Positions 1-9,516 of a stretch of DNA of 43,836 nucleotides are shown here, piece after piece. Numbering within the stretch: the first letter of the stretch is position 1; every line of letters starts with the position of its first letter. This stretch comes from Microbacteriaceae bacterium (GTDB lineage: Bacteria; Actinomycetota; Actinomycetes; Actinomycetales; Microbacteriaceae): contig JAODMO010000053.1 in NCBI GenBank assembly GCA_025464995.1, forward strand, positions 1 to 43,836, in the 5' to 3' direction. The translations under genes were made by a program, and so were the position numbers. The notes beneath the pieces were generated by a model. The model saw only the letters and a program-made list of their open reading frames with translations, ran no database searches and had not been told where the DNA came from.

Positions 1-1
1 C

Positions 2-826
2 GTCTCCCTCGACGCCGTTCCCGAGGCGGTGGCCGCGCTCAAAGCGAGCGGGTTCTCCCCGATCGAGAAGGGCAAGCTCACCGTCGTCACGAGCCCGTTC
101 GCGGCCCCGCTCTCGCTATACGCCGACGACGACACGACACTCATCGGCAACGAGACGGATCTCGCCTCACTCATCGCCGACGGGCTCGGCCTCGAGTTGA
201 ACCTGCAGGCGGCCGCGTGGGCGGACTGGCCGCTGGGAATCCAGTCGGGCAAGTACGACCTCATCCTCTCCAACGTCACCGTCACCGAGGAGCGCAAGGA
301 ACTCTACGACTTCGCGAGCTACCGGCAGGATCTGCTCGGCTTCTACGTGAAGAGCGACTCCGCCATCGACTCGATCGAGGAGGCGAAAGATGTCGCGGGA
401 CTCAAGGTCATCGTCGGCTCCGGCACGAACCAGGAGAAGATCCTGCAGGCATGGGACGCGGAGAACATCGCGGCGGGGCTCGAGCCGGTGGAGTACCTGT
501 ACTTCGACGACACGGCGAGCGGCTCGCTCGCGCTCAAGTCGGGACGCGCCGACGCCGACTTCGGCCCGAACGCCACCTCTGCGTACGCGGCGGCTCTCAC
601 CGGCGAGACGAAGCTCGTCGGGACGGTGAACGGCGGATGGCCGGAGACCGCACCCATCGCGGCGGCGACGGCCAAGGGCAACGGGCTCATCGAGTCCGTG
701 GGCCTCGTGCTCGACTCGGCGATCGAGAGCGGCGACTACGCCGCCGTGCTGAAGCGCTGGGGCCTGGAGTCGGAGTCGATCGACACGGCGGAGATCAACC
801 CGCCCGGCCTGCCGAAGAGCGAGTAG
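2..826 (+). CDS. Amino-acid ABC transporter substrate-binding protein (5' partial)
   Basis: This is a periplasmic-binding-protein-type (SBP family 3) receptor for a polar amino acid or related small solute. The reading frame is open from base 2, so the true start, signal peptide and probable lipobox lie left of the window; the GTG at 29 is internal. Recognisable features are the lobe I segment with EISDL-like spacing (NETDLASLIADGLGLEL), the ligand-contact stretch SGKYDLILSNVTVTEERKELYDF, and the lobe II segment DVAGLKVIVGSGTNQEKIL. The C-terminus ends LKRWGLESESI, typical of the family. Its transporter partners are probably to the left. It converges with the flavoenzyme operon on the other strand. 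The ligand cannot be deduced. Confidence 0.9.
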   Translation, partial: VSLDAVPEAVAALKASGFSPIEKGKLTVVTSPFAAPLSLYADDDTTLIGNETDLASLIADGLGLELNLQAAAWADWPLGIQSGKYDLILSNVTVTEERKELYDFASYRQDLLGFYVKSDSAIDSIEEAKDVAGLKVIVGSGTNQEKILQAWDAENIAAGLEPVEYLYFDDTASGSLALKSGRADADFGPNATSAYAAALTGETKLVGTVNGGWPETAPIAAATAKGNGLIESVGLVLDSAIESGDYAAVLKRWGLESESIDTAEINPPGLPKSE

Positions 827-846
827 TCGACCGGCGCCGGCGCCGG

Positions 847-1977
847 TCAGCGCGAGAGCGCGAACAGCGGCGGCGCCGGAATCCCGTCGACAAGATCGGC
901 CAGGATGCGCCCCACCGCCGGCGTGAACTTGAAGCCGTGGCCGGAGAACCCGGCGCCCACCACCACCGGTCCGACGCGGTCGAGCACGAAGTTCGAGTCG
1001 GGCGTGGTCGTGTAGGTGCAGCTGATCGGCACGAACCGGTCGGCGTCGACACCCGGCAGCCACTCCCGCGCGTACCGCTGCAGGGCGGCGAGCTGTTCGG
1101 CCTCGGGCAGGAACGAACGCCGGTCGGGATGCGTGCGCGGGCCCACCCCGTGCCATCCGGCCTTGACGCCCTCGCCGGGCGTGACCATGCCGTAGACGGG
1201 CGAATACCAGTAGTCGTAGCGGGGGTCGCCGGCGGTCGGCGCGTGGTTGAAGCCGGGCCAGGCGGCAGAGTCGGCGACGACCGCGAAGTGTGCGGGCTGC
1301 TCCTGCGTCACCACGAGCCGGGGGTGTCGCGCGACTCCGGCGAGCAGCGACTCGGTCCACGCCCCGGCCGTGACGACGACGGTTCGAGCACGGACGGTGG
1401 TCGAGACACCGGATGCCTCGAACTCCACGTGCACCTCTCCGTCGTCGACCACCCGCACGTCGGTCACCCGTGCCTCGTGTCGCACGTCGGCGCCTCGGGC
1501 GACCGCGCCGGCCTGCAGCGCCGCGACCGACCGGTCGGCGTGCAACCGCCCCGCCCCGGGCGTGAACAGCACCCGCGAGTCGAAGCGCATGCCCGTCCAA
1601 CGGCGCTCGGCCTCGTCGGCCGGCAGGAACTCGGAGTCGACACCGGCCGCCGCGAGGGCGTCGTGCACCGCGTCGAACGCGGGATGGGCACCGTGGTTGA
1701 CGATCCCGGTGGTCTCGAGCAGGGCGAGGCCGCTCTCGGCCTCCAGCCGCCGCCACAGCCGCTGCGACTCGACAAGCATCGAGACGTAGGTCGGGTCGGA
1801 GTAGGCCTGGTTGAAGTTGCGCGATGCGCCGTGCGATGCGCCGTTCTTATGGCCCGGCGCGAACCGTTCGAGCAGCAGCACGTCGCGCCCTCGACCGGCG
1901 AGGTGCCCGGCCGTGGCCGACCCCATCGCGCCGCCACCGACGACGACGACGTCGACGGTCTCGCGCGGTGGCGTCAC
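847..1977 (-). CDS. FAD-dependent oxidoreductase, monomeric sarcosine oxidase / N-methyltryptophan oxidase family
   Basis: 376-aa flavoenzyme of the DAO/MSOX family, which oxidises secondary amines or N-alkyl amino acids to imines with release of H2O2. The N-terminal Rossmann motif VVVGGGAMGSATAGHLA (about residues 11-27) binds ADP of FAD. The C-terminal stretch GAGFSGHGFKFTPAVG is the family's flavin/substrate motif. In SCTYTTTPD the Cys lines up with the residue that covalently holds FAD in monomeric sarcosine oxidase. The GTG start at 1977 overlaps the TGA of the rhodanese gene by 4 nt (GTGA), so translation is coupled. It is last in a four-gene operon with a flavin monooxygenase, an FMN reductase and a rhodanese. 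The substrate is unknown; the operon suggests an N- and S-containing compound. Confidence 0.88.
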   Translation of the reverse strand: MTPPRETVDVVVVGGGAMGSATAGHLAGRGRDVLLLERFAPGHKNGASHGASRNFNQAYSDPTYVSMLVESQRLWRRLEAESGLALLETTGIVNHGAHPAFDAVHDALAAAGVDSEFLPADEAERRWTGMRFDSRVLFTPGAGRLHADRSVAALQAGAVARGADVRHEARVTDVRVVDDGEVHVEFEASGVSTTVRARTVVVTAGAWTESLLAGVARHPRLVVTQEQPAHFAVVADSAAWPGFNHAPTAGDPRYDYWYSPVYGMVTPGEGVKAGWHGVGPRTHPDRRSFLPEAEQLAALQRYAREWLPGVDADRFVPISCTYTTTPDSNFVLDRVGPVVVGAGFSGHGFKFTPAVGRILADLVDGIPAPPLFALSR

Positions 1978-2279
1978 AGGCCCTCGGCCCGGAGGGCCTC
2001 GAACCCGCCGTCCACGTGCGAGACGGCCGTGAACCCGTTGCTCTCGAGGTAGTCGGCGACCGGCCCCGACCCCGCGGTCGTGCCGCAGAAGATCACGAGC
2101 TCGCGCTGCTTGTCGACGGTCTCGGCGAAGGCCGCGACATCCGCCTTCGCAACGACCGTCGCCCCCTCGATGACGCCGCTCGCCTCGCGGCCGGCGTCGC
2201 TGCGCACGTCGATGAGCAGGGCGCCGCGCTCGACGCGGTCGCGGGCCTGATCGGCTGTGGACGGTGTGACGTGAGACAC
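1974..2279 (-). CDS. Single-domain rhodanese-like protein
   Basis: 101-aa single rhodanese domain (GlpE-like size), a sulfane-sulfur carrier or transferase. The motif ALLIDVRSDAGREASG near the N-terminus and the active-site loop IFCGTTAGSGPVA with the catalytic Cys are both present, so it should be catalytically competent. The usual CxxGxR loop is altered to CGTTAGS. The start is GTG; a GGGAG lies about 8 nt upstream. It begins 10 nt after the FMN reductase stop and overlaps the next gene, so it is a true operon member. A sulfur-transfer protein among flavin oxidoreductases supports a sulfur-releasing pathway. Its physiological partner is unknown. Confidence 0.85.
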   Translation of the reverse strand: MSHVTPSTADQARDRVERGALLIDVRSDAGREASGVIEGATVVAKADVAAFAETVDKQRELVIFCGTTAGSGPVADYLESNGFTAVSHVDGGFEALRAEGL

Positions 2280-2289
2280 GTGGCGCTCC

Positions 2290-2877
2290 CTAGATCTGGT
2301 GCGAGATGGCGGCGGTCTCGACGACGCTGCGCCGGATGAGGGGCAGGGCCCGGCCGATGGCGAGGTCGATGCGCTCCTGCAGCTCGAGCGAGGAGACCGT
2401 GTAGTTCGTGAAGTCGGAGTTGTTGGCGTAGATGCCGATCGGCAGCGTGAGCGCCTGGAAGAAGCCGAAGAGGGGCCGAAACTGGTGCTCGATGATGAGC
2501 GCGTGGCGGTCGCTGCCGCCCGTCGCGACGAGCAGCACGGGCGTGTCGACGAGTGCGTACTGGCCCACGAAGTCGAAGAGGTGCTTGAAGAGCCCGGTGA
2601 ACGAGGCGCGGTAGACCGGGCTCGCGACGATGAGCAGGTCTGCGGCCTCGATGCGACGCAGCTCCTGTTCGACGGAGTCGGGCAGTTGGTCTCGAGTGAG
2701 CGCGCCCGCGAACTCCGGCCCGATCTCGGTGACCTCGATGACGTGGGCCTCGATCGGCAGTCGGGTGCCGAGCGACGCGAGCACTTCGCGCACGAGCGCG
2801 GTGGTCTTGGACGGCGCGTGCAGGCTGCCGGAGACGGCGACGACGTTGAGCGGCTGGATGGTGCTGGTGACGGTCAT
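2290..2877 (-). CDS. NAD(P)H-dependent FMN reductase (SsuE/MsuE type)
   Basis: 195-aa flavodoxin-fold reductase that makes free FMNH2 for two-component monooxygenases. The phosphate-binding loop is VAVSGSLHAPSKTTAL (about residues 12-27), and the flavin-contact region VASPVYRASFTGLFKHLFDF follows at about 85-105, both characteristic of the SsuE/MsuE branch. The ATG at 2877 has AGGA about 7 nt upstream and lies 8 nt after the stop of the flavin monooxygenase, the usual reductase-monooxygenase pairing. It probably serves that enzyme and perhaps also the second monooxygenase at 14337-15638, which has no reductase beside it. Cytoplasmic. Confidence 0.9.
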   Translation of the reverse strand: MTVTSTIQPLNVVAVSGSLHAPSKTTALVREVLASLGTRLPIEAHVIEVTEIGPEFAGALTRDQLPDSVEQELRRIEAADLLIVASPVYRASFTGLFKHLFDFVGQYALVDTPVLLVATGGSDRHALIIEHQFRPLFGFFQALTLPIGIYANNSDFTNYTVSSLELQERIDLAIGRALPLIRRSVVETAAISHQI

Positions 2878-2885
2878 GTGGGGTC

Positions 2886-4322
2886 CTAGAGCGGTTGGAG
2901 TTGGACGCGGAGGTGGCTGTTGGCGACCGCGGGGAGGTCGAGGTGGTCGCGGAGGGTGCTGCCCCCGTACCCGGTGCGGAACAGGTCGCGGCGCTGCAAT
3001 TCGGGCACGACGAGGGCGAGGAATGCGTCGAACGAGCCGTCGCCCGTGCCGCTGAACGCGGAGAGGACGGTGAACCCGTCGACCGCCCCCGCGCGGTACC
3101 AGGTCTCGAAGTGGTCGGCGATGTCGGTCGGCGATCCGACGAGCACGGGCGCCGGCACGGCGTGTGCCACGAACAGGTGGCGGAAGGTCGTCGCGCGCTC
3201 GCCGCCGACCGTTCGGCCGGATCGGGCGCGCACCGCCTCGACGAGCTGCTTGCCGAGCGAGCCGAACCGACCGGCGAGCCGGGCGGGCACGGCGTCGTCG
3301 AGGTCGATCCCGTTGAGCGGAACGCCGAGCACGCTCGCGAGGGTGCGCGCGCCGCGGTTGGCGGGAAGGGACAGGGGCGGTTGGCCGACCGGCCCATCGT
3401 CGGGCAGCGGCACGAGCGCGACGAGGTCGTCGTAGACCCCCCACGCGCGCTCGCGGGTTGGCGCGACGATCGGCAGGATCGGCGTCACGGTGCGGAAACG
3501 GGATGCGTCGCGCCCCTCGGCAGCCACGTGACGCAGGGCCGCCGCGTTCTGCTCGACCGCCTCCTCGAACGTGCGCGGGCTCGCGAAGAGCAGGTCTGCG
3601 TCGCGGGCGGCGAGCTGGCGGGCGTTGACCGACCCACCCACGACCGCGATCGGGAGGTGGCCCTGCGGGGGTCGCACCACGTTGAGCGGCCCGCTCGACG
3701 CTCGGTACGCGCCGACGTAGCCGAGAGCGTGCAGCTTGCCGGGGTCGATGAGGCGGCCGGTCGCAGCATCCGACACGAACGCTCCGTCCTCCCAGCTGTC
3801 CCAGAGACCGCGCAGGATCGCGATGAACTCGCCGGCGGCCGCGAAACGGTCGGCGTCGCTGTGCACCGTCTCCCAGCCGAAGTTGCTCGCCGATCGCGCT
3901 TCGGCGCCGGTGGCGATGCAGAGGGCGACGCGTCCGCCGCTGAGCAGGTCGATGGAGGCGGATGCTCGAGCCGTCGTATAGGGCTCGGAGTGCGCCGAGC
4001 TCACCGATGCCACGAGGCCTATGCGTTCGGTGACCGCGGAGAGGTAGGCGATCGCGGCGAACGGCTCGATCCGCGCAAGGAGGTAGGGGTCGGTGTGCTC
4101 GAACTCGGCAGCCGTCGCGAGCCAGTCGCCGAAGAACAGGAAGTCGAGCCCGGCGGCCTCCGCGGCGAGCGCGGTGTTGGCCAGGACGGCCGGGTCGTGG
4201 TGGGGGTCGCGGTGAGCGCCCGGGTAGCGCCATCCCGACGGCCACGCCCCGAGGGTGCGCACGGTGGCGCCGAGCACGAGGTGCCCCTCGCGCTCCGTCG
4301 GCAGTCCGCTGGCATCCGTCAC
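2886..4322 (-). CDS. LLM-class FMN-dependent monooxygenase (NtaA/SnaA/DszA branch)
   Basis: 478-aa bacterial-luciferase-like monooxygenase that uses FMNH2 and O2 to hydroxylate or cleave C-N or C-S compounds. Family marks are GLDFLFFGDWLA near residue 60, PFAAIAYLSAVTERIGL, the LLSGGRVALCIATGAEARSASNFG block near 140 (normally GR.GWNIVT...ARNFG), and the late PTDIADHFETWYRAGAVDGF. The consensus WNIVT is replaced by LCIAT here. The GTG at 4322 sits 6 nt after a TAGCGT box and has no SD, so it is probably leaderless. It is first in the operon with FMN reductase, rhodanese and an amine oxidase. The substrate is not deducible; sulfur- or nitrogen-containing small molecules are typical. Confidence 0.88.
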   Translation of the reverse strand: MTDASGLPTEREGHLVLGATVRTLGAWPSGWRYPGAHRDPHHDPAVLANTALAAEAAGLDFLFFGDWLATAAEFEHTDPYLLARIEPFAAIAYLSAVTERIGLVASVSSAHSEPYTTARASASIDLLSGGRVALCIATGAEARSASNFGWETVHSDADRFAAAGEFIAILRGLWDSWEDGAFVSDAATGRLIDPGKLHALGYVGAYRASSGPLNVVRPPQGHLPIAVVGGSVNARQLAARDADLLFASPRTFEEAVEQNAAALRHVAAEGRDASRFRTVTPILPIVAPTRERAWGVYDDLVALVPLPDDGPVGQPPLSLPANRGARTLASVLGVPLNGIDLDDAVPARLAGRFGSLGKQLVEAVRARSGRTVGGERATTFRHLFVAHAVPAPVLVGSPTDIADHFETWYRAGAVDGFTVLSAFSGTGDGSFDAFLALVVPELQRRDLFRTGYGGSTLRDHLDLPAVANSHLRVQLQPL

Positions 4323-4328
4323 GCTTCG

Positions 4329-4334
4329 ACGCTA
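4329..4334 (-). promoter_or_regulatory. Predicted -10 box of a leaderless transcript (monooxygenase operon)
   Basis: TAGCGT followed by 6 nt and the GTG start at 4322, with no Shine-Dalgarno sequence between. It matches the TANNNT-N6/7-start pattern seen before many genes in this window. Confidence 0.5.
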
Positions 4335-4528
4335 GGCACACCGTGCCCCCGGGTCGAGCGGCCGAGTCACACGGGGTAAAGATGCGACGCTTTTCGCAAC
4401 GCGGCCCGGGCCGGCCTCTCGCCGGCGGCGCCCGCACGACCAGTGGCGCGAGGAATCGACGCCCGCAGTGCCCTTGAGGGACGGAAGCCTGCCCCGCCGC
4501 ACTGCCGGGCGGGCCCGGACGCGCGGAA

Positions 4529-4577
4529 TCGCGGCGAATTGCTGTTGCCGGTATGCCGGAACAGCAATCTGCCGCGA
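4529..4577. repeat. REP-like palindrome, family 1, copy A
   Basis: A 49-bp imperfect inverted repeat. The left arm starts TCGCGGCGAATTGCTGTT and the right arm ends AACAGCAATCTGCCGCGA, around a CCGGTATGCCGG tip. It lies in the gap between the membrane-protein stop (4611) and the monooxygenase start (4322). Two further copies with the same arm sequence occur at 21475-21524 and 26587-26635. Here it could also act as a transcription terminator or mRNA-end hairpin for the gene ending at 4611, but there is no T-run. Confidence 0.75.
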
Positions 4578-4610
4578 CTCGAGGGGATGATCTCGCCTGG
4601 GGCCGCGCGC

Positions 4611-5375
4611 CTACTGCCCGAGGCCGGCCTTGTCGACCTTGCGGTGGAAGCGCATGCCGCCGAGCCCACCGAGCACCGCGCCGATGAGGCTCACGACGAG
4701 CGCTCCGACAGCGGTGAGCACGCCCGCGGTGGTCAGCGTTCCCTCGCCGATCGGCAGGCGCGGGAAGGTGTTGAGGTTCTCGAGCACGTTGAATTGCGCT
4801 CCGGCGAGCACGCCGATGATGGCCACGACGATCGCGATGACGACGGCCCAGATCCAGACGGCGACTCCCTGCTTCGCGCCACTGAAGCGCGCCATCCGCC
4901 CGGCGACGTATCCGCCGCAGTAGTACGCGATCAGCAGGATGACGAGCACCGCGATGATGCCGACGAGGCCGATCGTGTCGGCGTTGTCCTGGGCGACCTG
5001 CGCCGCCTCGTCCGAGGAGCCTGCGGAGCCGAGCCCGAGTGCGGCGCCCGCGCCGGCGACGAGTGCGGTGAGGATGACGGTGGTTCCGGTAGCGGTGAGC
5101 CAGCCGAAGAACGCCGAGCCGAACTTGAAGCCGCCGAACTCCTCCTTCTCCCGCGCCACGACGTCCTGGCGCGTGGTGCGGTTGTTCTCGGCGCGCACCG
5201 CGTTCGTGTCGACGTCGGAGTCTCGGACGTCACCGACGGGCGCGGCCGCGACGGGCTCGGAGCGCACCGGCTCCGAGCGAAGCGGCTCGCTGCCGGCCCG
5301 GTCGCGATCGAGGTTCTCGTCCTCGAGGCGTTGGCTGCGGCGGGTGGGCTCTGCGGGAATCTGTGGGTCGCTCAT
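4611..5375 (-). CDS. Conserved actinobacterial membrane protein with disordered N-terminus
   Basis: 254-aa protein of unknown function. Residues 1 to about 75 are charged and probably disordered, with repeated SEP units (GSEPLRSEPVRSEPV). Four hydrophobic segments follow: about 90-112 (FFGWLTATGTTVILTALVAG), 134-158 (GLVGIIAVLVILLIAYYCGGYVAG), 168-190 (VWIWAVVIAIVVAIIGVLAG) and 215-238 (TLTTAGVLTAVGALVVSLIGAVLGG). This resembles the TIGR04086/YrzE-type four-helix membrane proteins. GAGAGGAA precedes two in-frame ATGs (5381 and 5375); 5375 gives the better 9-nt spacing. It stands alone, divergent from hrpA. Confidence 0.8.
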   Translation of the reverse strand: MSDPQIPAEPTRRSQRLEDENLDRDRAGSEPLRSEPVRSEPVAAAPVGDVRDSDVDTNAVRAENNRTTRQDVVAREKEEFGGFKFGSAFFGWLTATGTTVILTALVAGAGAALGLGSAGSSDEAAQVAQDNADTIGLVGIIAVLVILLIAYYCGGYVAGRMARFSGAKQGVAVWIWAVVIAIVVAIIGVLAGAQFNVLENLNTFPRLPIGEGTLTTAGVLTAVGALVVSLIGAVLGGLGGMRFHRKVDKAGLGQ

Positions 5376-5661
5376 GGTCATGTTCCTCTCGTGAACATCA
5401 GATCGATGCCACAATTCAAGCCCTCCCCCGTGCTGGTGAACAACGTTTAGGCATCGCTTGCCAAACGCCGCGGTATCGCGTAGCGGGCGCCTCAGCGGCA
5501 GCGGCGGCCTTCGTCACGACGGAAGAACAGGAGCGCGAGGGCGAGCAACAGGGCCGTCCAGACGGGGAATCCGAGAGGATCGGGAACACGCTCAGCGAGA
5601 GTAGGCGCCGGACATGGCGGCTGCCGAGCGCGGGCGGCGGCGCACCAGCGGTGTCGCGCCG

Positions 5662-5667
5662 TAGCAT
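5662..5667 (+). promoter_or_regulatory. Predicted -10 box before hrpA
   Basis: TAGCAT lies 9 nt before the ATG at 5677. The leader would be absent or only a few bases long. Nothing else was seen in the gap 5382-5661 apart from this. Confidence 0.4.
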
Positions 5668-5676
5668 TGAGGGCCG

Positions 5677-8600
5677 ATGCCTGACGAACCCCTCATGATC
5701 ACCTTCCCGCCCGAGCTCCCCGTGAGCCAGCGACGGGAGGACATCTCCCGCGCCATCAGGGAGAATCAGGTCGTTATCATCGCGGGCGCCACCGGCTCGG
5801 GCAAGACGACGCAGATTCCGAAGATGCTGCTCGAGCTCGGGTACGAGAGCATCGGCCACACCCAGCCGCGGCGCATCGCCGCGCGCACCATCGCGGAGCG
5901 GATCGCGGAGGAGCTCGGCCAGGAGGTCGGCGAGCTGGTCGGCTACCAGGTGCGCTTCACCGATCGCGTGGGTGCCGGCACGAAGGTCAAGCTCATGACC
6001 GACGGCATCCTGCTCAACCAGATCCACCGCGACCGCGACCTCACGAAGTACGACGCCATCATCATCGACGAGGCGCACGAGCGCAGTCTCACCGTCGACT
6101 TCCTCCTCGGCTACCTCAAGCAGCTCATGCCGCGGCGCCCCGACCTCAAGATCATCATCACAAGCGCGACCATCGACCCCGGCAGCTTCTCGCGGCATTT
6201 CGGCGACGCGCCCATCATCGAGGTCTCGGGACGCACGTATCCGGTCGGGGTGCGGTACCGGCCGCTCGTGGCGGAGGTCGCGACCAGCGGGTTGAGTAGT
6301 CCGTCCATGGCCGCATCGAAACCAGGCGATGAGGACGACCGTTTCGATACGCGTTCCCCTTCGTCGGGCCCTACTCAACCTGCCGACGCACCCGCCGTCG
6401 ACCGCGACCCGATCGAGGGCATCAACGCCGCGATCGACGAGCTCGCCCGCGAAGGCACGGGCGACGTGCTCGTGTTCCTCTCCGGCGAGGCGGAGATCCG
6501 CGACGCGGAAGACGCGATCCGCGGACGCAACCTGCCCTTCACCGAGGTGCTGCCGCTCTACGGGCGGCTGAGCAGCGCCGATCAGCACCGCGTGTTCCAG
6601 CCGTCGTCGACCGCCGGCACCCGCCGCCGCATCGTGCTCGCGACGAATGTCGCCGAGACGAGCCTCACCGTGCCCGGCATCAAATACGTCATCGACGCCG
6701 GCACCGCCCGCATCTCGCGGTACAGCGTGCGCTCGAAGATCCAGCGGCTGCCGATCGAGGCCATCTCGCAGGCCTCCGCCAACCAACGATCCGGTCGGTC
6801 CGGACGCACGAGCGACGGCATCGCCATCCGGCTGTACAGCGAGGAGGACTTCCTCAAACGCCCGGAGTTCACCGAGCCGGAGATTCTCCGCACCAACCTC
6901 GCGGCCGTCATCCTGCAGATGATCTCTCTCGGGCTCGGCGACATCGCGAGCTTCCCCTTCCTGCAGCCGCCCGATTCTCGCGGCATCAAGGACGGGCTCG
7001 ACCTGCTGCGCGAGCTCGGTGCGGTGGACGGAGCCGGCGAGATCCCGCGGCTCACCCAGGTCGGCAAGCAGCTCTCGCAGCTGCCCATCGACCCGCGCCT
7101 CGCGCGCATGATCATCGAGTCGAAGAAGCACGGCACCACGCGCGAGGTCATGGCGATCGTCGCCGGCCTCTCCATCCAAGACCCCCGCGAGCGCCCGCTC
7201 GAGAAGCGCCCCCAGGCCGACCAGGCCCACGCGCGCTTCGTCGACCCGACGAGCGACTTCCTCACCCTCCTCAAGCTCTGGGACTACCTCAAGGAGAAGG
7301 AGAAGGAACTCAGCGGCAACCAGTTCCGGCGTATGTGCCGCTCCGAATACCTCAATTATCTGCGCATCCGTGAGTGGCAAGACGTCTACCGGCAGCTCAC
7401 CCGTCTCGCCAAACAGCTCGGGCTCCACGTCGGAGAGCCGCACGCGAACCCCGACGGCATCCACCGTTCGTTGCTCGCCGGACTCCTCAGCCAGATAGGC
7501 CTCAAGGATGCCGCGAAGCGCGACTATGTCGGAGCCCGGCAGTCGCGGTTCGTCATCTTCCCCGGCTCGGCACTCGCGAAGAAGCAGCCGAACGCGATCA
7601 TGAGCGCGGAGCTCGTCGAGACCTCGCGGCTGTTCGCGCGCGTCAACGGCGCGATCGATCCCGCGTGGGCCGAGCCGATCGCGGGCGACCTCGTCAAGCG
7701 CAGCTACTCCGAGCCGCACTGGGAGAAGCGCCAGGGCGCCATCGTCGCCTACGAGCGGGTCACCCTCTACGGTGTGCCGATCGTGCTCAAGCGGCGGGTG
7801 CAGTTCTCCCGGATCGACCCGGCCTACGCTCGCGAGCTGTTCATCAGGCACGCCCTCGTCGAAGGCGATGTCGTGCCCGAGACGATGAAGGGCCGCGACT
7901 GGGACTTCGACCGCGCCAACCGCGCCCTGCGCAAGGAGCTCGCCGAGCTCGAGGAACGCACGCGCCGCCGCGACATCCTGTTCGACGACGAGGCGATCTT
8001 CGAGTTCTACAACCGCCGGCTGCCCGCGGATATCGCGTCGACCAGGAGCTTCGAGGGCTGGTGGAAGAAGGAGCGCGCGACGCGCCCCGACCTCCTCACC
8101 ATGACGGCCGAGAACCTCGTCGACGAGCCCGAGGCCACCGTCGACGAGAACGCCTTCCCGAGCGTGTGGCAGCAGGGCGACCAGCGGCTCGCGCTCACCT
8201 ACCGCTTCGAGCCGGGCGCCGACGACGACGGAGTGACGGTCAACATCCCGATAGCACTGCTCGCCTCCCTGCGCCCGGACGGCTTCGACTGGCAGGTGCC
8301 CGGCTTCCGTGAGGAGCTCGTGACAGCGCTCATCAAGACGCTGCCGAAGGAGATCCGCCGCAACGTGGTGCCCGCGGGCGACTGGGCGCGGAAGCTGCTT
8401 GCGTCGGTCGCCACGCCCGACGAAGCGCCGCTCGCCCAATACCTCGCCGACGAGATCCGCCGCCAGACCTACACCGCCGTCGACCCCGGCGACTTCGACG
8501 TCGAGCGCGTGCCGCCGCACCTGCGCGTCACGTTCGCCGCGATCGACGAGCGCGGCCGCGTCACCGCCTCGTCGAAGGTGCTGAGTTCGATGCAGCTGCA

Positions 8601-9516
8601 GCTCAAGTCCACGGTGCGCGCGAGCGTCGCGAGGGCGTCGGTCACCCCGAAGAGCGACCTCGAACGCACGGGCCTGACCACGTGGGACTTCGACGAGCTG
8701 CCCCGCGTGCTCGACACGAAACACGGCAGCGGCGTCATCCGCGCGTACCCCTCGCTCGTCGACGAGGGCAAGTCGGTCGCCATCCGCCTGCAGAGCACCC
8801 CCGGCGACCAGGCCCGCGCGATGAAGGCGGGCGTCCGCCGGATGCTGCTGCTCGCGATCCCCGCACCGACGGCGTACGTGCAGCAGCACCTGACCGCGGG
8901 CGAAAAGCTCACCCTGTCAACTAGCCCGTACCGCTCCACCGCCGAGCTGTTCGCGGACTGCATGGCGGCATGCATCGACGACGTGCTCGGTTCGACCGAG
9001 ATCTATACGAGCGCGGAGTTCGAGGCGGCCCGCGACCGGGTCTCGGCGACGATCGTCGATGCGATGTTCGGCACGGTCGCGCAGGTCAGCGCCGTGCTTG
9101 TCTCGGCGCGGGCCGCCGAGAAGCTCATCTCGCAGACCTCGAGCATGGCGCTGCTCGGCCCCCTCGCCGACGCCCGCGAGCAGCTCGGCAACCTCGTCTA
9201 CCCGGGATTCGTGTCGGCGACCGGCGTGAAACAGTTGCGTCGACTTCCCGTGTATCTCGCGGCGCTGTCGCACCGGATCACGCGCCTCGCCGAGAACCTC
9301 GGCCGCGACCGCGTCTGGCTCTCCGAGGTGCAGCAGGCGACCGAGCGCTACGTGTCGGCGGGCGGCGACCTCCCGCTGCAGGTCGACGCGCCCGAGCACC
9401 TGCGTCACGCGCGCTGGATGCTCGAGGAGCTGCGCGTCGGACTCTTCGCCCAGCACCTGCAGACCGCCGAGCCGGTCTCGCTGCAGCGCATCACGAAGGT
9501 GCTCGGCGGGGGCTAG
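5677..9516 (+). CDS. hrpA: ATP-dependent RNA helicase HrpA (DEAH family) with an in-frame repeat insertion
   Basis: 1279-aa DEAH-box helicase, close to the roughly 1300 aa of E. coli HrpA. HrpA acts on mRNA and stalled or collided ribosomes. Motifs in order: Walker [14 protein letters not shown] (about residue 36), Ia [16 protein letters not shown] in [10 protein letters not shown] (about 130), [39 protein letters not shown], and motif [10 protein letters not shown]. The HA2/ratchet, OB-fold and long C-terminal region follow. Residues about 203-241 interrupt the linker between the two RecA domains with a Ser/Asp/Pro-rich stretch. It is encoded by a palindromic repeat (6290-6380) also found twice at 32.9-33.1 kb. 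The frame stays open and all motifs are intact, so the gene is probably functional. Its stop overlaps the converging ABC ATPase gene by 4 nt. Confidence 0.95.
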   Translation: MPDEPLMITFPPELPVSQRREDISRAIRENQVVIIAGATGSGKTTQIPKMLLELGYESIGHTQPRRIAARTIAERIAEELGQEVGELVGYQVRFTDRVGAGTKVKLMTDGILLNQIHRDRDLTKYDAIIIDEAHERSLTVDFLLGYLKQLMPRRPDLKIIITSATIDPGSFSRHFGDAPIIEVSGRTYPVGVRYRPLVAEVATSGLSSPSMAASKPGDEDDRFDTRSPSSGPTQPADAPAVDRDPIEGINAAIDELAREGTGDVLVFLSGEAEIRDAEDAIRGRNLPFTEVLPLYGRLSSADQHRVFQPSSTAGTRRRIVLATNVAETSLTVPGIKYVIDAGTARISRYSVRSKIQRLPIEAISQASANQRSGRSGRTSDGIAIRLYSEEDFLKRPEFTEPEILRTNLAAVILQMISLGLGDIASFPFLQPPDSRGIKDGLDLLRELGAVDGAGEIPRLTQVGKQLSQLPIDPRLARMIIESKKHGTTREVMAIVAGLSIQDPRERPLEKRPQADQAHARFVDPTSDFLTLLKLWDYLKEKEKELSGNQFRRMCRSEYLNYLRIREWQDVYRQLTRLAKQLGLHVGEPHANPDGIHRSLLAGLLSQIGLKDAAKRDYVGARQSRFVIFPGSALAKKQPNAIMSAELVETSRLFARVNGAIDPAWAEPIAGDLVKRSYSEPHWEKRQGAIVAYERVTLYGVPIVLKRRVQFSRIDPAYARELFIRHALVEGDVVPETMKGRDWDFDRANRALRKELAELEERTRRRDILFDDEAIFEFYNRRLPADIASTRSFEGWWKKERATRPDLLTMTAENLVDEPEATVDENAFPSVWQQGDQRLALTYRFEPGADDDGVTVNIPIALLASLRPDGFDWQVPGFREELVTALIKTLPKEIRRNVVPAGDWARKLLASVATPDEAPLAQYLADEIRRQTYTAVDPGDFDVERVPPHLRVTFAAIDERGRVTASSKVLSSMQLQLKSTVRASVARASVTPKSDLERTGLTTWDFDELPRVLDTKHGSGVIRAYPSLVDEGKSVAIRLQSTPGDQARAMKAGVRRMLLLAIPAPTAYVQQHLTAGEKLTLSTSPYRSTAELFADCMAACIDDVLGSTEIYTSAEFEAARDRVSATIVDAMFGTVAQVSAVLVSARAAEKLISQTSSMALLGPLADAREQLGNLVYPGFVSATGVKQLRRLPVYLAALSHRITRLAENLGRDRVWLSEVQQATERYVSAGGDLPLQVDAPEHLRHARWMLEELRVGLFAQHLQTAEPVSLQRITKVLGGG
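6290..6380. repeat. Palindromic repeat family 2, intragenic copy in hrpA
   Basis: A 91-bp element with terminal inverted repeats GGTTGAGTAG / CTACTCAACC and an inner inverted pair ATCGAAACC / GTTTCGAT. The layout matches the two 87-bp copies at 32882-32968 and 33062-33148, which end in GGTTGAGCAGG / CCTGCTCAACC. Here it sits inside coding sequence and is translated in frame. Confidence 0.8.

Noticed and set aside
2290..4437. A 715-residue minus-strand frame covering the FMN reductase and the antisense frame of the monooxygenase
   Set aside because: Only the last 195 codons make a real protein; the rest is the high-GC shadow of the monooxygenase gene, Arg/Pro-rich with no family.
5480..5660. 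A minus-strand frame with a hydrophobic segment (VWTALLLALALLFFRRD) in the gap before hrpA
   Set aside because: It has no start codon and no SD and overlaps the hrpA promoter; it may be debris of a surface-protein anchor but cannot be supported.
5416..8889. A 1157-codon minus-strand open frame opposite hrpA
   Set aside because: Long antisense frames are common opposite high-GC genes; it is Arg/Glu/Leu-rich without motifs, and hrpA is unmistakable.
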